A stretch of 19,075 bases of DNA, taken from Rickettsia typhi (lineage in GTDB: Bacteria > Pseudomonadota > Alphaproteobacteria > Rickettsiales > Rickettsiaceae). The stretch lies in the NCBI GenBank assembly GCA_945907105.1, contig CAMDSB010000021.1, positions 1-19,075 of the forward strand, read 5' to 3'. Below the pieces are notes generated by a model. That model saw only the letters and a list, made by a program, of their open reading frames with translations, ran no database searches and was not told the origin of the DNA. Position numbers and translations under genes: made by a program. Shown here in pieces: positions 1-8,015 of the stretch. How positions within the stretch are numbered: the stretch's first letter is position 1; every line of letters starts with the position of its first letter.

Positions 1-793
1 TGTGTTGCTCATTGTGCCAATTGGTGGAGCAGATATGCCTGTTGTGGTATCAATGCTTAACTCATATTCTGGCTGGGCCGCCGCCGGTATTGGTTTTACT
101 TTGGGTAATAGCTTGCTCATTATTACAGGAGCACTTGTTGGCGCAAGTGGGGCCATTTTGAGCTATATTATGTGTAGGGCTATGAATAGGTCACTATTTA
201 ATGTGATTTTTGGTGCTTTCATGAAGCAAAAAGAGTCTGGTTTAGTACAAGATGAGGATGACAGGGTTGCAAAAATTAGCAATGCTGAAGATGCAGCTTT
301 TATGCTAGAAAGGGCTGAATCGGTAATAATTGTTCCTGGTTATGGTATGGCAGTTGCTCAATCTCAGCATGCAATAAAGGAATTAACTGAGATGCTAAAA
401 AAAGCTGGAGTAAGGGTAAGATTTGCGATTCATCCAGTAGCTGGTCGGATGCCGGGCCACATGAATGTTCTTTTGGCAGAAGCTAATATTGATTATGAAG
501 ATGTTCATGAGCTTGAAGAAATAAATGGAGACTTTAATTCAACAGATGTCACTCTCGTAATCGGCGCTAATGACGTTACTAATCCTGCGGCTAAATCAGA
601 CAAGGATAGTCCTATTTACGGTATGCCAGTGCTTGATGTTGGTTTATCGAAAACTGTTCTATTTATAAAAAGGTCAATGTCTTCTGGCTATGCCGGCATT
701 CAGAATGAATTATTTTTTCAAGACAATACTCTTATGCTTTTTGGTGATGCCAAGAAAGTGGTTGAAGATATTGTTAAAGCCCTTGGGCAGTAG
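1..793 (+). CDS. pntB: NAD(P) transhydrogenase subunit beta, C-terminal part (partial)
   Basis: This is the C-terminal 263 or so residues of the beta subunit of proton-translocating NAD(P)+ transhydrogenase, an inner-membrane enzyme that uses the proton motive force to reduce NADP+ with NADH. The family is usually about 460 aa, so the first part lies outside the window. The visible piece starts in the last membrane helices (about residues 1-60 of the fragment) and continues into the soluble NADP(H)-binding domain III. That domain shows a GYGMAV dinucleotide loop at 113-118, followed by the conserved blocks [29 protein letters not shown] and [10 protein letters not shown]. The frame is open from base 1 and ends in TAG. 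Subunit alpha would be expected just upstream. The gene converges on the yqhA-like gene with 57 bases between the stops. Identification is firm. Confidence 0.96.
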   Translation, partial: VLLIVPIGGADMPVVVSMLNSYSGWAAAGIGFTLGNSLLIITGALVGASGAILSYIMCRAMNRSLFNVIFGAFMKQKESGLVQDEDDRVAKISNAEDAAFMLERAESVIIVPGYGMAVAQSQHAIKELTEMLKKAGVRVRFAIHPVAGRMPGHMNVLLAEANIDYEDVHELEEINGDFNSTDVTLVIGANDVTNPAAKSDKDSPIYGMPVLDVGLSKTVLFIKRSMSSGYAGIQNELFFQDNTLMLFGDAKKVVEDIVKALGQ

Positions 794-850
794 AGCATTT
801 ATTCAACAAACCTTTCTGCGTCTGGGTACTAACGCCTTTAAACTATTAGC

Positions 851-1372
851 TTACTTCTTTTTCATAACTTTTGTGCTAGCGGCAATGCGATCCATAAGCG
901 CTAACAAAACGCCTGAAATCACAAAAGAAATATGAATAATTAGCATCCATTTAATTTGGTTTTCTGATGTTTTATGCACATCCATAAAAACTTTTAGCAG
1001 ATGGATTCCAGAAATGGCAACGATTGAGGCAATGAGTTTAAGCTTCAATGTTGAGAAATCAACAGATCCATGCCACTCTGGTTGATCCTTGTGGTCATTA
1101 AAGTCCATTTTCGAAACAAAATTCTCATAACCTGAGAAAATAACAATCAATAGTAGGTTGCCTGCGAGAGAAAGATCGATAAGTGAAAGAACCCCTAGTA
1201 CGGCTTCATTTTGTGTAATTACCGGAATACTGGTAATAAAATGCCATAACTCTTGCATGAAACTAAACAATAGCACTATAAGTGCACCCACAAGGCCTAT
1301 ATAAAAAGGAGCCATTAACCAGCGGCTAGCAAACAGGCTTTTTTCTATAAGTCTTTCTATTGGTCTAGACAT
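851..1372 (-). CDS. yqhA: YqhA family (UPF0114) membrane protein
   Basis: This 173-aa protein has four predicted membrane helices, at roughly residues 15-38, 55-85, 105-125 and 140-162. The opening IERLIEKSLFASRWLMAPFY matches the start of the UPF0114/YqhA family, whose function is not established. I chose the ATG at 1372. The frame can be extended upstream to a TTG at 1381, but that would add only three residues and E. coli YqhA starts at the equivalent of the ATG. The gene lies downstream of the AAT-family permease on the same strand but has its own promoter-like sequence at 1405-1433, so it may be transcribed separately. It converges on pntB. The family call is confident; any role in transport or membrane stress is unknown. 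Confidence 0.85.
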   Translation of the reverse strand: MSRPIERLIEKSLFASRWLMAPFYIGLVGALIVLLFSFMQELWHFITSIPVITQNEAVLGVLSLIDLSLAGNLLLIVIFSGYENFVSKMDFNDHKDQPEWHGSVDFSTLKLKLIASIVAISGIHLLKVFMDVHKTSENQIKWMLIIHISFVISGVLLALMDRIAASTKVMKKK

Positions 1373-1404
1373 ATATTTCAACTTAAATGAACATAGTACA
1401 GACT

Positions 1405-1433
1405 ATAGTAACTAAAGCTTGTTCAAAAAACAA
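1405..1433 (-). promoter_or_regulatory. Putative promoter of the yqhA-like gene
   Basis: Read on the minus strand, a TTGTTT -35 (1428-1433) and a TACTAT -10 (1405-1410) are separated by exactly 17 bases. Transcription would begin near 1398, about 25 bases before the ATG. In such AT-rich DNA this pattern can arise by chance, so this is a moderate call made by eye. Confidence 0.4.
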
Positions 1434-1468
1434 TAGACTTTTTATTTACCGTTAGAAGTATCCGCATC

Positions 1469-2938
1469 TCATTTACTACGCTTGGGGAAAAGATCTTTAA
1501 ACTGCAAAGGTCTGGATACATCTTCAATTTTTATATAGTTACGACGCTTAGTATTAAGCTTATATATAACAATCGGTACTACAAAACTGAAGACTCCAAT
1601 CACAAATGCGATTTTATAGGTATAGTCGTCATTTAACAACAGGAACACTAAACACGCTAGCATTAGAATGATCGCAGCAATACCAGTATAAGGAGAATAT
1701 GGAGTTTTAAAATTTAAATCAGCGGTTGTATAGCCCGCCTTGCGCAAACGTCTGCGGAAATTAATTTGCGCCCAGCAAATAGATATCCAGGCCATTAAAC
1801 CAGTAAATCCAGAAACGAGTAAAAGTGAGATGTAAATTACTGATTGTCCAAAAAAGTAACCAAAAGCAAGTACTGACCAAATAGCGAGTAGGGTAACAAC
1901 TACAGCATTTTGAGGGACGGCATTATGATTAAGTAAAGCAAGTTTTTGTGGAGCCATACCACCACGAGCTAAGGCGTTTAGTGCTCGTACAATACCATAT
2001 AATCCTGAATTGGAGCAGGAAATAGCGGCAGTAAGAGTTACAAAGCTCGTAACTGTTCCAGCCCAATGTAATCCATAAAAATTTAATGCATCGGCGAATA
2101 CTGGATTATCTAAATTAGCTTTGCTCCATGGGAAAATGAGTACTAAGCAAAATACAGGAATGATATAGATAAAGAGAATTCTCAAAGTAACATTTCTGAT
2201 AGCATGAGGTATCATTTTAGCGGGATTAACAGACTCGCCAGCTGCAAGTCCTATAATCTCGGAGCCCTGATAATTTACCAGCAATAAAATCATTGCGGTT
2301 AACAGAGCAGGGATACCGTTAGGAAACAAACCACCTTGGTCAAAAATAAATTTTCCGCCAATAACTTCAGCCGGTTGGTCGCCGTGTATAAAGCCAAAGA
2401 AGATTAGTATGGCTATTATCACAAACGCTACAAGAGCAATGATTTTAACTAGCGACAGCCAAAACTCGATTTCACCGAACATTCCTACTTTTGTTATATT
2501 TACATATGTAATGAAAAGACCAAAAAGAACTGCCCAAGCATGGCCATTAATGCCAGTAAAATATTCCATTATAATTCCGCCAGCAATGCATTCCGCTGGA
2601 ATGTAAGCAATCCAGCTGATCCAGTAAGACCAGCCAACCCCACAAGCTACTGATGGGGAAATAAAATCAGATGTATAAGTAACAAATGATCCAGATATAG
2701 GGATAGCTACAGCTAATTCTCCCATGCAGAGCATAGTAAGAAAAACTATCAACCCACCAAAAATATAGGCAATGCAAACAGATGGACCAACTTGGTTAAT
2801 TATTTCACCAGTTCCAAGAAAATATCCTGAACCGATTATTCCTCCTAGTGTAATCAATTGAACATGGCGATCTTTTAGACTACGCTTATACCCACCATCC
2901 TTAACCGGTTTAGTACTCTTGTGTTTATGCTCAATCAT
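1469..2938 (-). CDS. Amino-acid permease, AAT/APC superfamily
   Basis: This 489-aa integral membrane protein has about 12 hydrophobic helices. After a short basic N-terminus it shows the APC signature in helix 1, LITLGGIIGSGYFLGTG (about residues 28-44). The segment GPSVCIAYIFGGLIVFLTMLCMGELA follows. This is the pattern of the AAT (amino acid transporter) family that includes LysP, GabP, AroP and ProY. The length is normal for the family. The protein would import an amino acid by proton symport, but the substrate cannot be read from the sequence. A promoter-like pair lies upstream at 2978-3006. The neighbouring minus-strand gene upstream is another amino-acid carrier (BrnQ type), so this stretch looks devoted to amino-acid uptake. 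ATG start; no strong Shine-Dalgarno. Confidence 0.9.
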   Translation of the reverse strand: MIEHKHKSTKPVKDGGYKRSLKDRHVQLITLGGIIGSGYFLGTGEIINQVGPSVCIAYIFGGLIVFLTMLCMGELAVAIPISGSFVTYTSDFISPSVACGVGWSYWISWIAYIPAECIAGGIIMEYFTGINGHAWAVLFGLFITYVNITKVGMFGEIEFWLSLVKIIALVAFVIIAILIFFGFIHGDQPAEVIGGKFIFDQGGLFPNGIPALLTAMILLLVNYQGSEIIGLAAGESVNPAKMIPHAIRNVTLRILFIYIIPVFCLVLIFPWSKANLDNPVFADALNFYGLHWAGTVTSFVTLTAAISCSNSGLYGIVRALNALARGGMAPQKLALLNHNAVPQNAVVVTLLAIWSVLAFGYFFGQSVIYISLLLVSGFTGLMAWISICWAQINFRRRLRKAGYTTADLNFKTPYSPYTGIAAIILMLACLVFLLLNDDYTYKIAFVIGVFSFVVPIVIYKLNTKRRNYIKIEDVSRPLQFKDLFPKRSK

Positions 2939-2977
2939 TAACTATTATGTCTCATAAAAAATAAACAATGGAGTAAC

Positions 2978-3006
2978 TATATAGTCCTTTATAATAATTA
3001 ATTCAA
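2978..3006 (-). promoter_or_regulatory. Putative promoter of the AAT-family permease
   Basis: On the minus strand TTGAAT (3001-3006) and TATATA (2978-2983) are 17 bases apart and sit about 40 bases before the ATG at 2938. The match is decent, but the region is very AT-rich. Confidence 0.45.
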
Positions 3007-3135
3007 GCATTATTTTTTTGAATTTAACACGAATATTCTCTATTTTAAAACCCCATCGGCAAGGGAGAGGTAAATTTTTCTTTTAGCAGCGATTTAGCAT
3101 CATTTTTGCACGATATAATTTAGGTAATCATGAAG

Positions 3136-4263
3136 CTACAATATTAACATTATTGCTGTAATTCCGTAGAAGCTAAACATTTTAAGCGTATGGGATCGTT
3201 TTGTGCAAATGGATAGCATAGTTAGTGTAATTAATCCGGGATACGAAATATCAAGCAGTGGACCTAAAATGGAAGCAATACCATCGAAATCAAGTAAAGA
3301 CACGGCAAAAGATGCTATGGTAGTTATAAGTAGCACTATAGGAAATCGATTGTCGCCAATAAAACTAAATGAACATAAATATTTGGCATAGATGCTATTA
3401 AGTGCAACAGCTGTAGTCAAACATGAGAAAATTATAATAATTGCAATCACTAGAGCTCCATTATGCCCTAAAAGATGATTTGCTATTGCAGGAAGTATCA
3501 GCTCACCGGGAAGATCATGAGCTAAGTTTTTGTAATGTGAGCCTAGATAAACAAAACCTAAATATATTATGCTAAGCAGGATGGCACCAAAAATACTGGG
3601 GCCAAGTGCAGCTTTAATAATGGATCTGTTATCTTTTTCAGGGAATAAAGCCTCAATTTGTTTAAAAATCAAACTTGCGAAGAAAAAGGATGCAAATAAA
3701 TCCATTGTAGCGTATCCACGAAAAAATCCGTCAACGAAGTTATTAGAAAATACTTCATTATTTACTGTAAGCTTTTCTCCCTGATAGAAACCAATAATAA
3801 TTAGTCCTACTAAAAAAAGCAGTAATATGGGGGTCAAGACTTTCCCTAATATAGCAAACATTATTTTATCATTTAAACAGATCATGTAGCATGTAATACA
3901 AAAAACAATACTAAAAATCAAAAGAGAAATATCATTATACAAGAACTCTAATCCGCCATGCGCAACAGTGATGCATCTTGGTATTACGCCAAATGCACCA
4001 AGCAGAGATAGTGTAAAAAGTGGGATAGCGTATTTAGCTATTGTGCCGCCTTGTGCAAAAAATTTATTATAATCGCCTTGGTAAAGCTTAATTACAAACA
4101 GTCCCAGGAAAGGTAATATGATTCCTGTTAGGAAAAAGCCACAAAAGCCTGCAAGCCAATTGTCAGAGTTATTAACTCCAACCATGATAGGGAAAACTAG
4201 ATTTCCAGAACCAAAAAACATTGAAAAAATTGAAAACCCGTATAAAAAAACATGTCGATTCAT
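3136..4263 (-). CDS. brnQ: Branched-chain amino-acid transporter, BrnQ (LIVCS) family
   Basis: This is a 375-aa polytopic membrane protein. The N-terminus, with GFSIFSMFFGSGNLVFPIMVG at about residues 9-29, is the diagnostic start of BrnQ/LivJ-type sodium- or proton-coupled carriers for leucine, isoleucine and valine. The segment ALNSIYAKYL is another family-like block. I chose the ATG at 4263. The open frame runs back to 4380, but the 39 extra residues look unrelated to the family, whereas the ATG at 4263 begins at the family N-terminus and has an AGGA about 10 bases upstream. Most BrnQ proteins are about 430-440 aa, so this one is short. It stops within what should be the last helix, with no sign of a nearby frameshift continuation. 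It follows the rpsD terminator, so it needs its own promoter; I see no convincing one. Confidence 0.85.
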   Translation of the reverse strand: MNRHVFLYGFSIFSMFFGSGNLVFPIMVGVNNSDNWLAGFCGFFLTGIILPFLGLFVIKLYQGDYNKFFAQGGTIAKYAIPLFTLSLLGAFGVIPRCITVAHGGLEFLYNDISLLIFSIVFCITCYMICLNDKIMFAILGKVLTPILLLFLVGLIIIGFYQGEKLTVNNEVFSNNFVDGFFRGYATMDLFASFFFASLIFKQIEALFPEKDNRSIIKAALGPSIFGAILLSIIYLGFVYLGSHYKNLAHDLPGELILPAIANHLLGHNGALVIAIIIIFSCLTTAVALNSIYAKYLCSFSFIGDNRFPIVLLITTIASFAVSLLDFDGIASILGPLLDISYPGLITLTMLSICTKRSHTLKMFSFYGITAIMLIL

Positions 4264-4438
4264 AGCAAATATTCCTGAAATTAACTGATGACTCTTGAAT
4301 AAAGAGATTAAAAAAAATAATATGTGGAGTGCAAAGCAGGGATGTTTATGGCTAGCCAGCCACGACGACAGAAAATACAACTAGTTGTTGGTTTAAAATA
4401 AATGATTTAAAATTTTCTAACATTATTAAAGATAACCT

Positions 4439-4476
4439 AAAAAAATAAATGGGAGAAACTAACGCGTCCCTCCCAT
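4439..4476 (-). terminator. Rho-independent terminator of rpsD
   Basis: A perfect 7-bp stem ATGGGAG/CTCCCAT (arms 4470-4476 and 4449-4455) encloses a 14-base loop. On the minus strand it is followed directly by a T-rich run, TTATTTTTTT. It begins 12 bases after the rpsD stop codon. This is the clearest intrinsic terminator in the window. Confidence 0.8.
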
Positions 4477-4487
4477 GATTATTAGTA

Positions 4488-5105
4488 TTAGTGTGAGTAA
4501 TACTCAACAATTTTCCCAAAGTTGGGTTCAAAGGGATAAGGAATATCTGAGATCATAGGAATTCTCATAACTTCTCCGGACATTTTTCCTGGATCAACTG
4601 AAAGATATTCTGGCACAGTTCTTTCTTGTTTTTGCGCAGTTTCAATAAATGTCGGTATTTGTTTAGACCGATCTTTAAGTTCTATTTTATCACCTACATT
4701 AAGTCTTTGGCTAGGTATATTAACCTTTTTGCCATTAAGTCTTACGTGATTATGAGAGACTAACTGGCGCGCGGCAAATATACTAGGTGCTAGATTCATT
4801 CTGTAGACAATCATGTCAAGTCTTTGCTCAAGAAGGCCAGCAAAATTTTCTGCTGTATTCCCTTTCATCTTAGCAGCTAGTTTGAAAGTATTGCTGAATT
4901 GCTTTTCTGTTACTCTACCATAGTGAGCTTTCAGAATTTGCTTAGCATGTAAATGTAAGCCATAATCAGATGTTTTTACTCTTCCCGTTGGGCCATGTTG
5001 CCCAGGACGATAATTTTTAGTATGGAAAGGATCTTTACCATCTCCCCATATACTTGTCCCTAATCTTCTACTAACTTTATATTTTGCTTTAATAATCTTT
5101 GTCAC
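4488..5105 (-). CDS. rpsD: 30S ribosomal protein S4
   Basis: S4 is a primary 16S rRNA-binding protein of the small subunit. The 205-aa length is normal for the family. The N-terminal block [16 protein letters not shown] and the motif YRPGQHG (about residues 33-39) are typical. An S4 RNA-binding domain follows (about 92-155) with [38 protein letters not shown]. The start is a GTG at 5105, with an AAGGTG Shine-Dalgarno about 8 bases upstream. No ATG fits the family N-terminus as well. The gene is not in the alpha operon here. It stands alone between its own promoter (5148-5176) and terminator (4439-4476), so it is probably monocistronic. Identification is certain. Confidence 0.98.
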   Translation of the reverse strand: MTKIIKAKYKVSRRLGTSIWGDGKDPFHTKNYRPGQHGPTGRVKTSDYGLHLHAKQILKAHYGRVTEKQFSNTFKLAAKMKGNTAENFAGLLEQRLDMIVYRMNLAPSIFAARQLVSHNHVRLNGKKVNIPSQRLNVGDKIELKDRSKQIPTFIETAQKQERTVPEYLSVDPGKMSGEVMRIPMISDIPYPFEPNFGKIVEYYSH

Positions 5106-5147
5106 TTAACTACACCTTATTACAAGTTTAAGACTCTTCGAGTGGGC

Positions 5148-5176
5148 AGTATATAAATAGTTTGTCCAAAAGTCAA
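5148..5176 (-). promoter_or_regulatory. Promoter of rpsD
   Basis: On the minus strand TTGACT (5171-5176) and TATACT (5148-5153) are separated by exactly 17 bases, close to the sigma-70 consensus. The start point would be near 5141, giving a leader of about 35 bases. This is one of the best promoter matches in the window. Confidence 0.7.
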
Positions 5177-5204
5177 ACTCATTTTTTACACATATCTAGC
5201 ATTG

Positions 5205-5918
5205 CTATTTTTTTATATTTAGCCGATTTAGAACTTCTTGATAAGCAGGGATTACTTTATCAGGAGTCTCTTGAGCAACTTCGTAGCATAGTTTTTCGTT
5301 AGACTCCATATCCCATAATTTACAAGTGTCAGGTGATATTTCATCAACTAGCATTGACATAAAGTCATCGCCATTAAAAACTCGGCCAAACTCTAACTTT
5401 ATATCTACCATGCGAATCCTGGCAGTAGCAAAAAGTCCAGCGAGAAAATCATGTATTCTTATAGCTTTATTCTTCATTTCTTTGAGCTCATACTTGCTCA
5501 TCCATCCGAAGCTAATAATTTGAGACTCGTTAATGATAGGATAATTCAACTCCTTATTTTTAATTCTAAAGTCTATTATAGGAGATTCAAAAACAAAACC
5601 ATCTTCCATACCAAAATCTGTAACATACCTACCGCATGCTAAGGTAGTTATATGTACTTGAATTGGATACACATCTACAAATTGAACTAACTGCTGACGC
5701 ATATTAGTTTTTTCGATCAAGTGATTATCTATGCCAATCATATCAAGTTTTTGCATGATATATGCCGAAATGGTATTATTTATTACTCCCTTTCCTGCTA
5801 TTTCAATGGTCTCATTCTTGGACATTTTTAAAGTATCATCAAAAGACATGATAAGAGCATAATCTTCATCTGATTGATAAAGAGTTTTTGTTGAGCCTTT
5901 GTATATTTTTTCTTTCAT
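5205..5918 (-). CDS. purC: SAICAR synthetase-like protein (PurC)
   Basis: This 237-aa protein has the full length and block order of phosphoribosylaminoimidazole-succinocarboxamide synthase, the ATP-dependent step of de novo purine synthesis that joins CAIR to aspartate. Visible blocks are the N-terminal YKGSTKTLY, GKGVINN (42-48), VDIKLEFGR (171-179) and DEISPDTCKLWD (192-203). The usual substrate-site block VxxRNxxAGS is replaced by VHITTLACGRYV at 88-99, so the family's conserved Arg-Asn pair is missing. From memory, Rickettsia PurC proteins share this change, and Rickettsia generally lack the rest of the purine pathway. The biochemical role may therefore differ. It lies 9 bases behind the exoD-like gene and is probably cotranscribed with it; no clear Shine-Dalgarno precedes its ATG. 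Confidence 0.88.
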   Translation of the reverse strand: MKEKIYKGSTKTLYQSDEDYALIMSFDDTLKMSKNETIEIAGKGVINNTISAYIMQKLDMIGIDNHLIEKTNMRQQLVQFVDVYPIQVHITTLACGRYVTDFGMEDGFVFESPIIDFRIKNKELNYPIINESQIISFGWMSKYELKEMKNKAIRIHDFLAGLFATARIRMVDIKLEFGRVFNGDDFMSMLVDEISPDTCKLWDMESNEKLCYEVAQETPDKVIPAYQEVLNRLNIKK

Positions 5919-5927
5919 CGTTAGGAA

Positions 5928-6566
5928 TTAGAAAATAGAATGAAATATATATTTAATAGCGATCCAACTGGCCAAAATAGCGCTGATAGCAACAAGCAAC
6001 CCAATTATTGTTATAAAAAATCCAATAATAATAACTATTCCATCTCGATTTAAAAGACCAAGAGCCATAACTGAAATACCTAGGGCCGGAAGAGCGTTAG
6101 TTAGTGGAATGGGTAGTGCTATAGAAAAACCTGCAATAATACTAACGAATCCGATGAATTGTTCGCAATAAACTGATTTAGCAAATGATAGTCTCGGCTT
6201 AACATATTTTTCAACAGATATAAGTCTAGGAACCACTTTGTCACTGATAGCCTTTAGGGTAGAATTCTTAAGCTCATAGTTGCTAATTTTCTGAGGAAGG
6301 TTAACCTTTTTACTACCAATAAGCATTTGAATGGCTAATATGATAAGGGGAATGCCCATCACTGTAGTGAATCCAGGAGGATAAGGTAACGGAATTGCAA
6401 CCGGCAAAGAAAAAAATATCATTGCAAGCAATATGCCGTTCTCATGAAAATCTTCCATTATTTCAGAGATTTTAGTCTTGCCACCGATTTGCTTCTGGCC
6501 AACTTTTTCTAATGTCTCTGAAACTAGAGCAGTATCTAGTAGTTTGGGTTTTCTTTGTTTAAACAT
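5928..6566 (-). CDS. ExoD-like membrane protein
   Basis: This 212-aa membrane protein has the ExoD pattern. It has two related hydrophobic blocks, LPVAIPLPYPPGFTTVMGIP (about 54-73) and IALPIPLTNALPALGISVMA (about 153-172). Each is rich in Pro and Gly and is followed by further helices. An amphipathic basic linker (about 85-130) lies between them, and the C-terminus ends in hydrophobic helices. ExoD was named from a rhizobial exopolysaccharide mutant, but its molecular activity is not established, so the name should not be read as proof of polysaccharide synthesis here. The gene precedes purC by 9 bases. A promoter-like sequence lies at 6652-6679, with a leader of about 80 bases in between. 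Confidence 0.78.
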   Translation of the reverse strand: MFKQRKPKLLDTALVSETLEKVGQKQIGGKTKISEIMEDFHENGILLAMIFFSLPVAIPLPYPPGFTTVMGIPLIILAIQMLIGSKKVNLPQKISNYELKNSTLKAISDKVVPRLISVEKYVKPRLSFAKSVYCEQFIGFVSIIAGFSIALPIPLTNALPALGISVMALGLLNRDGIVIIIGFFITIIGLLVAISAILASWIAIKYIFHSIF

Positions 6567-6651
6567 AATTTGTGATAAAATTTACATATATCGAATTCGA
6601 TTTCAAATGATCTAAAGCAGTAGTAAATCTTAATTGAACCTCCCAAATTTA

Positions 6652-6679
6652 ATTATAAGACACGCGAAGTGAGCTCAAA
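6652..6679 (-). promoter_or_regulatory. Possible promoter of the exoD-like/purC unit
   Basis: On the minus strand a perfect TATAAT (6652-6657) follows a weak -35 (TTTGAG at 6674-6679, spacer 16 bases). It is the best candidate in the 189-base gap before the exoD-like gene. The rest of that gap is AT-rich with no other clear element. Confidence 0.4.
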
Positions 6680-6755
6680 AATTGACTACCTAGATTTGAA
6701 ATGAAAAATAGTACCACATACAGTATATTATAATATATTCTAAAGATACAATTAT

Positions 6756-8015
6756 TTATGGAAAACCTTTATTCATAAGTTTAGTAATTAAATCGGGGCT
6801 AGGCGATCCAATAATTGATAAAGTGGGACGAGATGAGAATATTTTTTCAGCACTTTTGGTGAGGTCACTTGTTTGAGTAGAGTTAATAATCCCCATTATC
6901 TCATTGGTAGAAAAGTATTTACCGAAAAGCGAGAAATTTTTACCAACTTCTTCTGACTTATATTCTGGCTTTTCTTCTGCCATATAGATATTTGACTCTA
7001 TCTGAGATTTGGCTCGCATCAATTCTTCTGCTGAAATATTTGTTTGTATTTTATCAATTTCGTTATTTATATTGTTTAGTAAATTTTCAACATTATTATG
7101 ATCAGTTGCGGCATAAACACTAAAAATGCCGCTATCGCTATAAGAGTTCATAAAGCTGCCAATAGTGTAAGCTAAGCCAAGTTCTTCTCGTATTTTCTGA
7201 AACAACCTAGAAGATAGGCCGCCACCAAAAATTATTGACAAGATTTGTGCATGATAAAATGTTTCAAGATTAACGTAAGATACACCTTCAAAACCTAGTG
7301 CAATAGTAGTTTGCTCTAAGTCTTTCTGCATAATTTCTGTGCCTCCTTGGTACTGGGAGCTTTGGATGTTTCTATATGGAGACTCGGAGAAAACTGAAAA
7401 TAATTCTTCCACTAGATGAACGGCATTGGTGTGATTAATTTTACCCGCAATTGAGATCACAATGTTGTTAGCATTGTAGTGCTTACTCATGTAGTTGGTA
7501 AATGCATACTTGTCAAATTTAGCTATGTTTTCTATGCTGCCAAGAATTGATCGTCCAAGAGATTGATTTGGATACGCTAATGTGTAGAATTTTTCATACA
7601 CTAAGTCATCTGGATTATCTTTAACCTCGGCTATTTCTTGAGAAATAACACTAAATTCTTTAGTGATTTCATCAGAATTAAATACAGAGTTTTGTAAAAT
7701 ATCGGCTAAAATAGTCATGGCTTGTTTGCCGTGCTGGCTTAAGACTTTTGCGTAATAAACTGTATTTTCTCGGCTAGTATAGGCATTAAAATGACCGCCA
7801 ATGGTATCAAATTCTATGGCTATGTCTGTAGCTGTTCGATTTTTTGTACCTTTAAATGCCATATGCTCGAGAAAATGGGAAATCCCCGACTCTTCCTCTG
7901 ATTCATACCTACTACCTACTTTAACTATTACGTTGATTGTTATAGAGTTTAAATGCTCCATAGAGTAGGTAACAACGTTAATCCCGTTTGATGTTTTGCT
8001 TTGAAAAAAACTCAT
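6756..8015 (-). CDS. M16-family zinc metallopeptidase, mitochondrial processing peptidase-like
   Basis: This 419-aa single-copy M16B peptidase has the inverted zinc motif HFLEH at residues 47-51. It also has a downstream glutamate, E127 in the block FSVISQEIAEVKDNPDD, exactly 75 residues after the second His; this is the spacing of the third zinc ligand in active M16 enzymes. The conserved stretches FDTIGGHFNAYTSRENTVYYAKV (69-91) and GGGLSSRLFQKIREELGLAYTIGS are present. Proteins of this type in Rickettsiales are related to the beta subunit of the mitochondrial processing peptidase. The natural substrate is not known from sequence. Its ATG overlaps the stop of the glycosyltransferase by 4 bases (ATGA), so translation is probably coupled. 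It is the last gene of the hisS cluster. Confidence 0.93.
   Translation of the reverse strand: MSFFQSKTSNGINVVTYSMEHLNSITINVIVKVGSRYESEEESGISHFLEHMAFKGTKNRTATDIAIEFDTIGGHFNAYTSRENTVYYAKVLSQHGKQAMTILADILQNSVFNSDEITKEFSVISQEIAEVKDNPDDLVYEKFYTLAYPNQSLGRSILGSIENIAKFDKYAFTNYMSKHYNANNIVISIAGKINHTNAVHLVEELFSVFSESPYRNIQSSQYQGGTEIMQKDLEQTTIALGFEGVSYVNLETFYHAQILSIIFGGGLSSRLFQKIREELGLAYTIGSFMNSYSDSGIFSVYAATDHNNVENLLNNINNEIDKIQTNISAEELMRAKSQIESNIYMAEEKPEYKSEEVGKNFSLFGKYFSTNEIMGIINSTQTSDLTKSAEKIFSSRPTLSIIGSPSPDLITKLMNKGFP

Noticed and set aside
3036..3080. Possible intrinsic terminator after brnQ
   Set aside because: Only a 4-bp TCCC/GGGG stem before TTTTAAAA on the minus strand; too weak to call.
4321..4360. 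GGCTAGCC-type palindrome upstream of brnQ as a mobile-element remnant
   Set aside because: Short, single occurrence, no flanking repeats or element-like ends in the window.
6724..6737. Palindrome TATATTATAATATA downstream of the M16 gene
   Set aside because: Pure A/T palindromes of this size are common by chance in such DNA, and no terminator T-run follows a GC stem.
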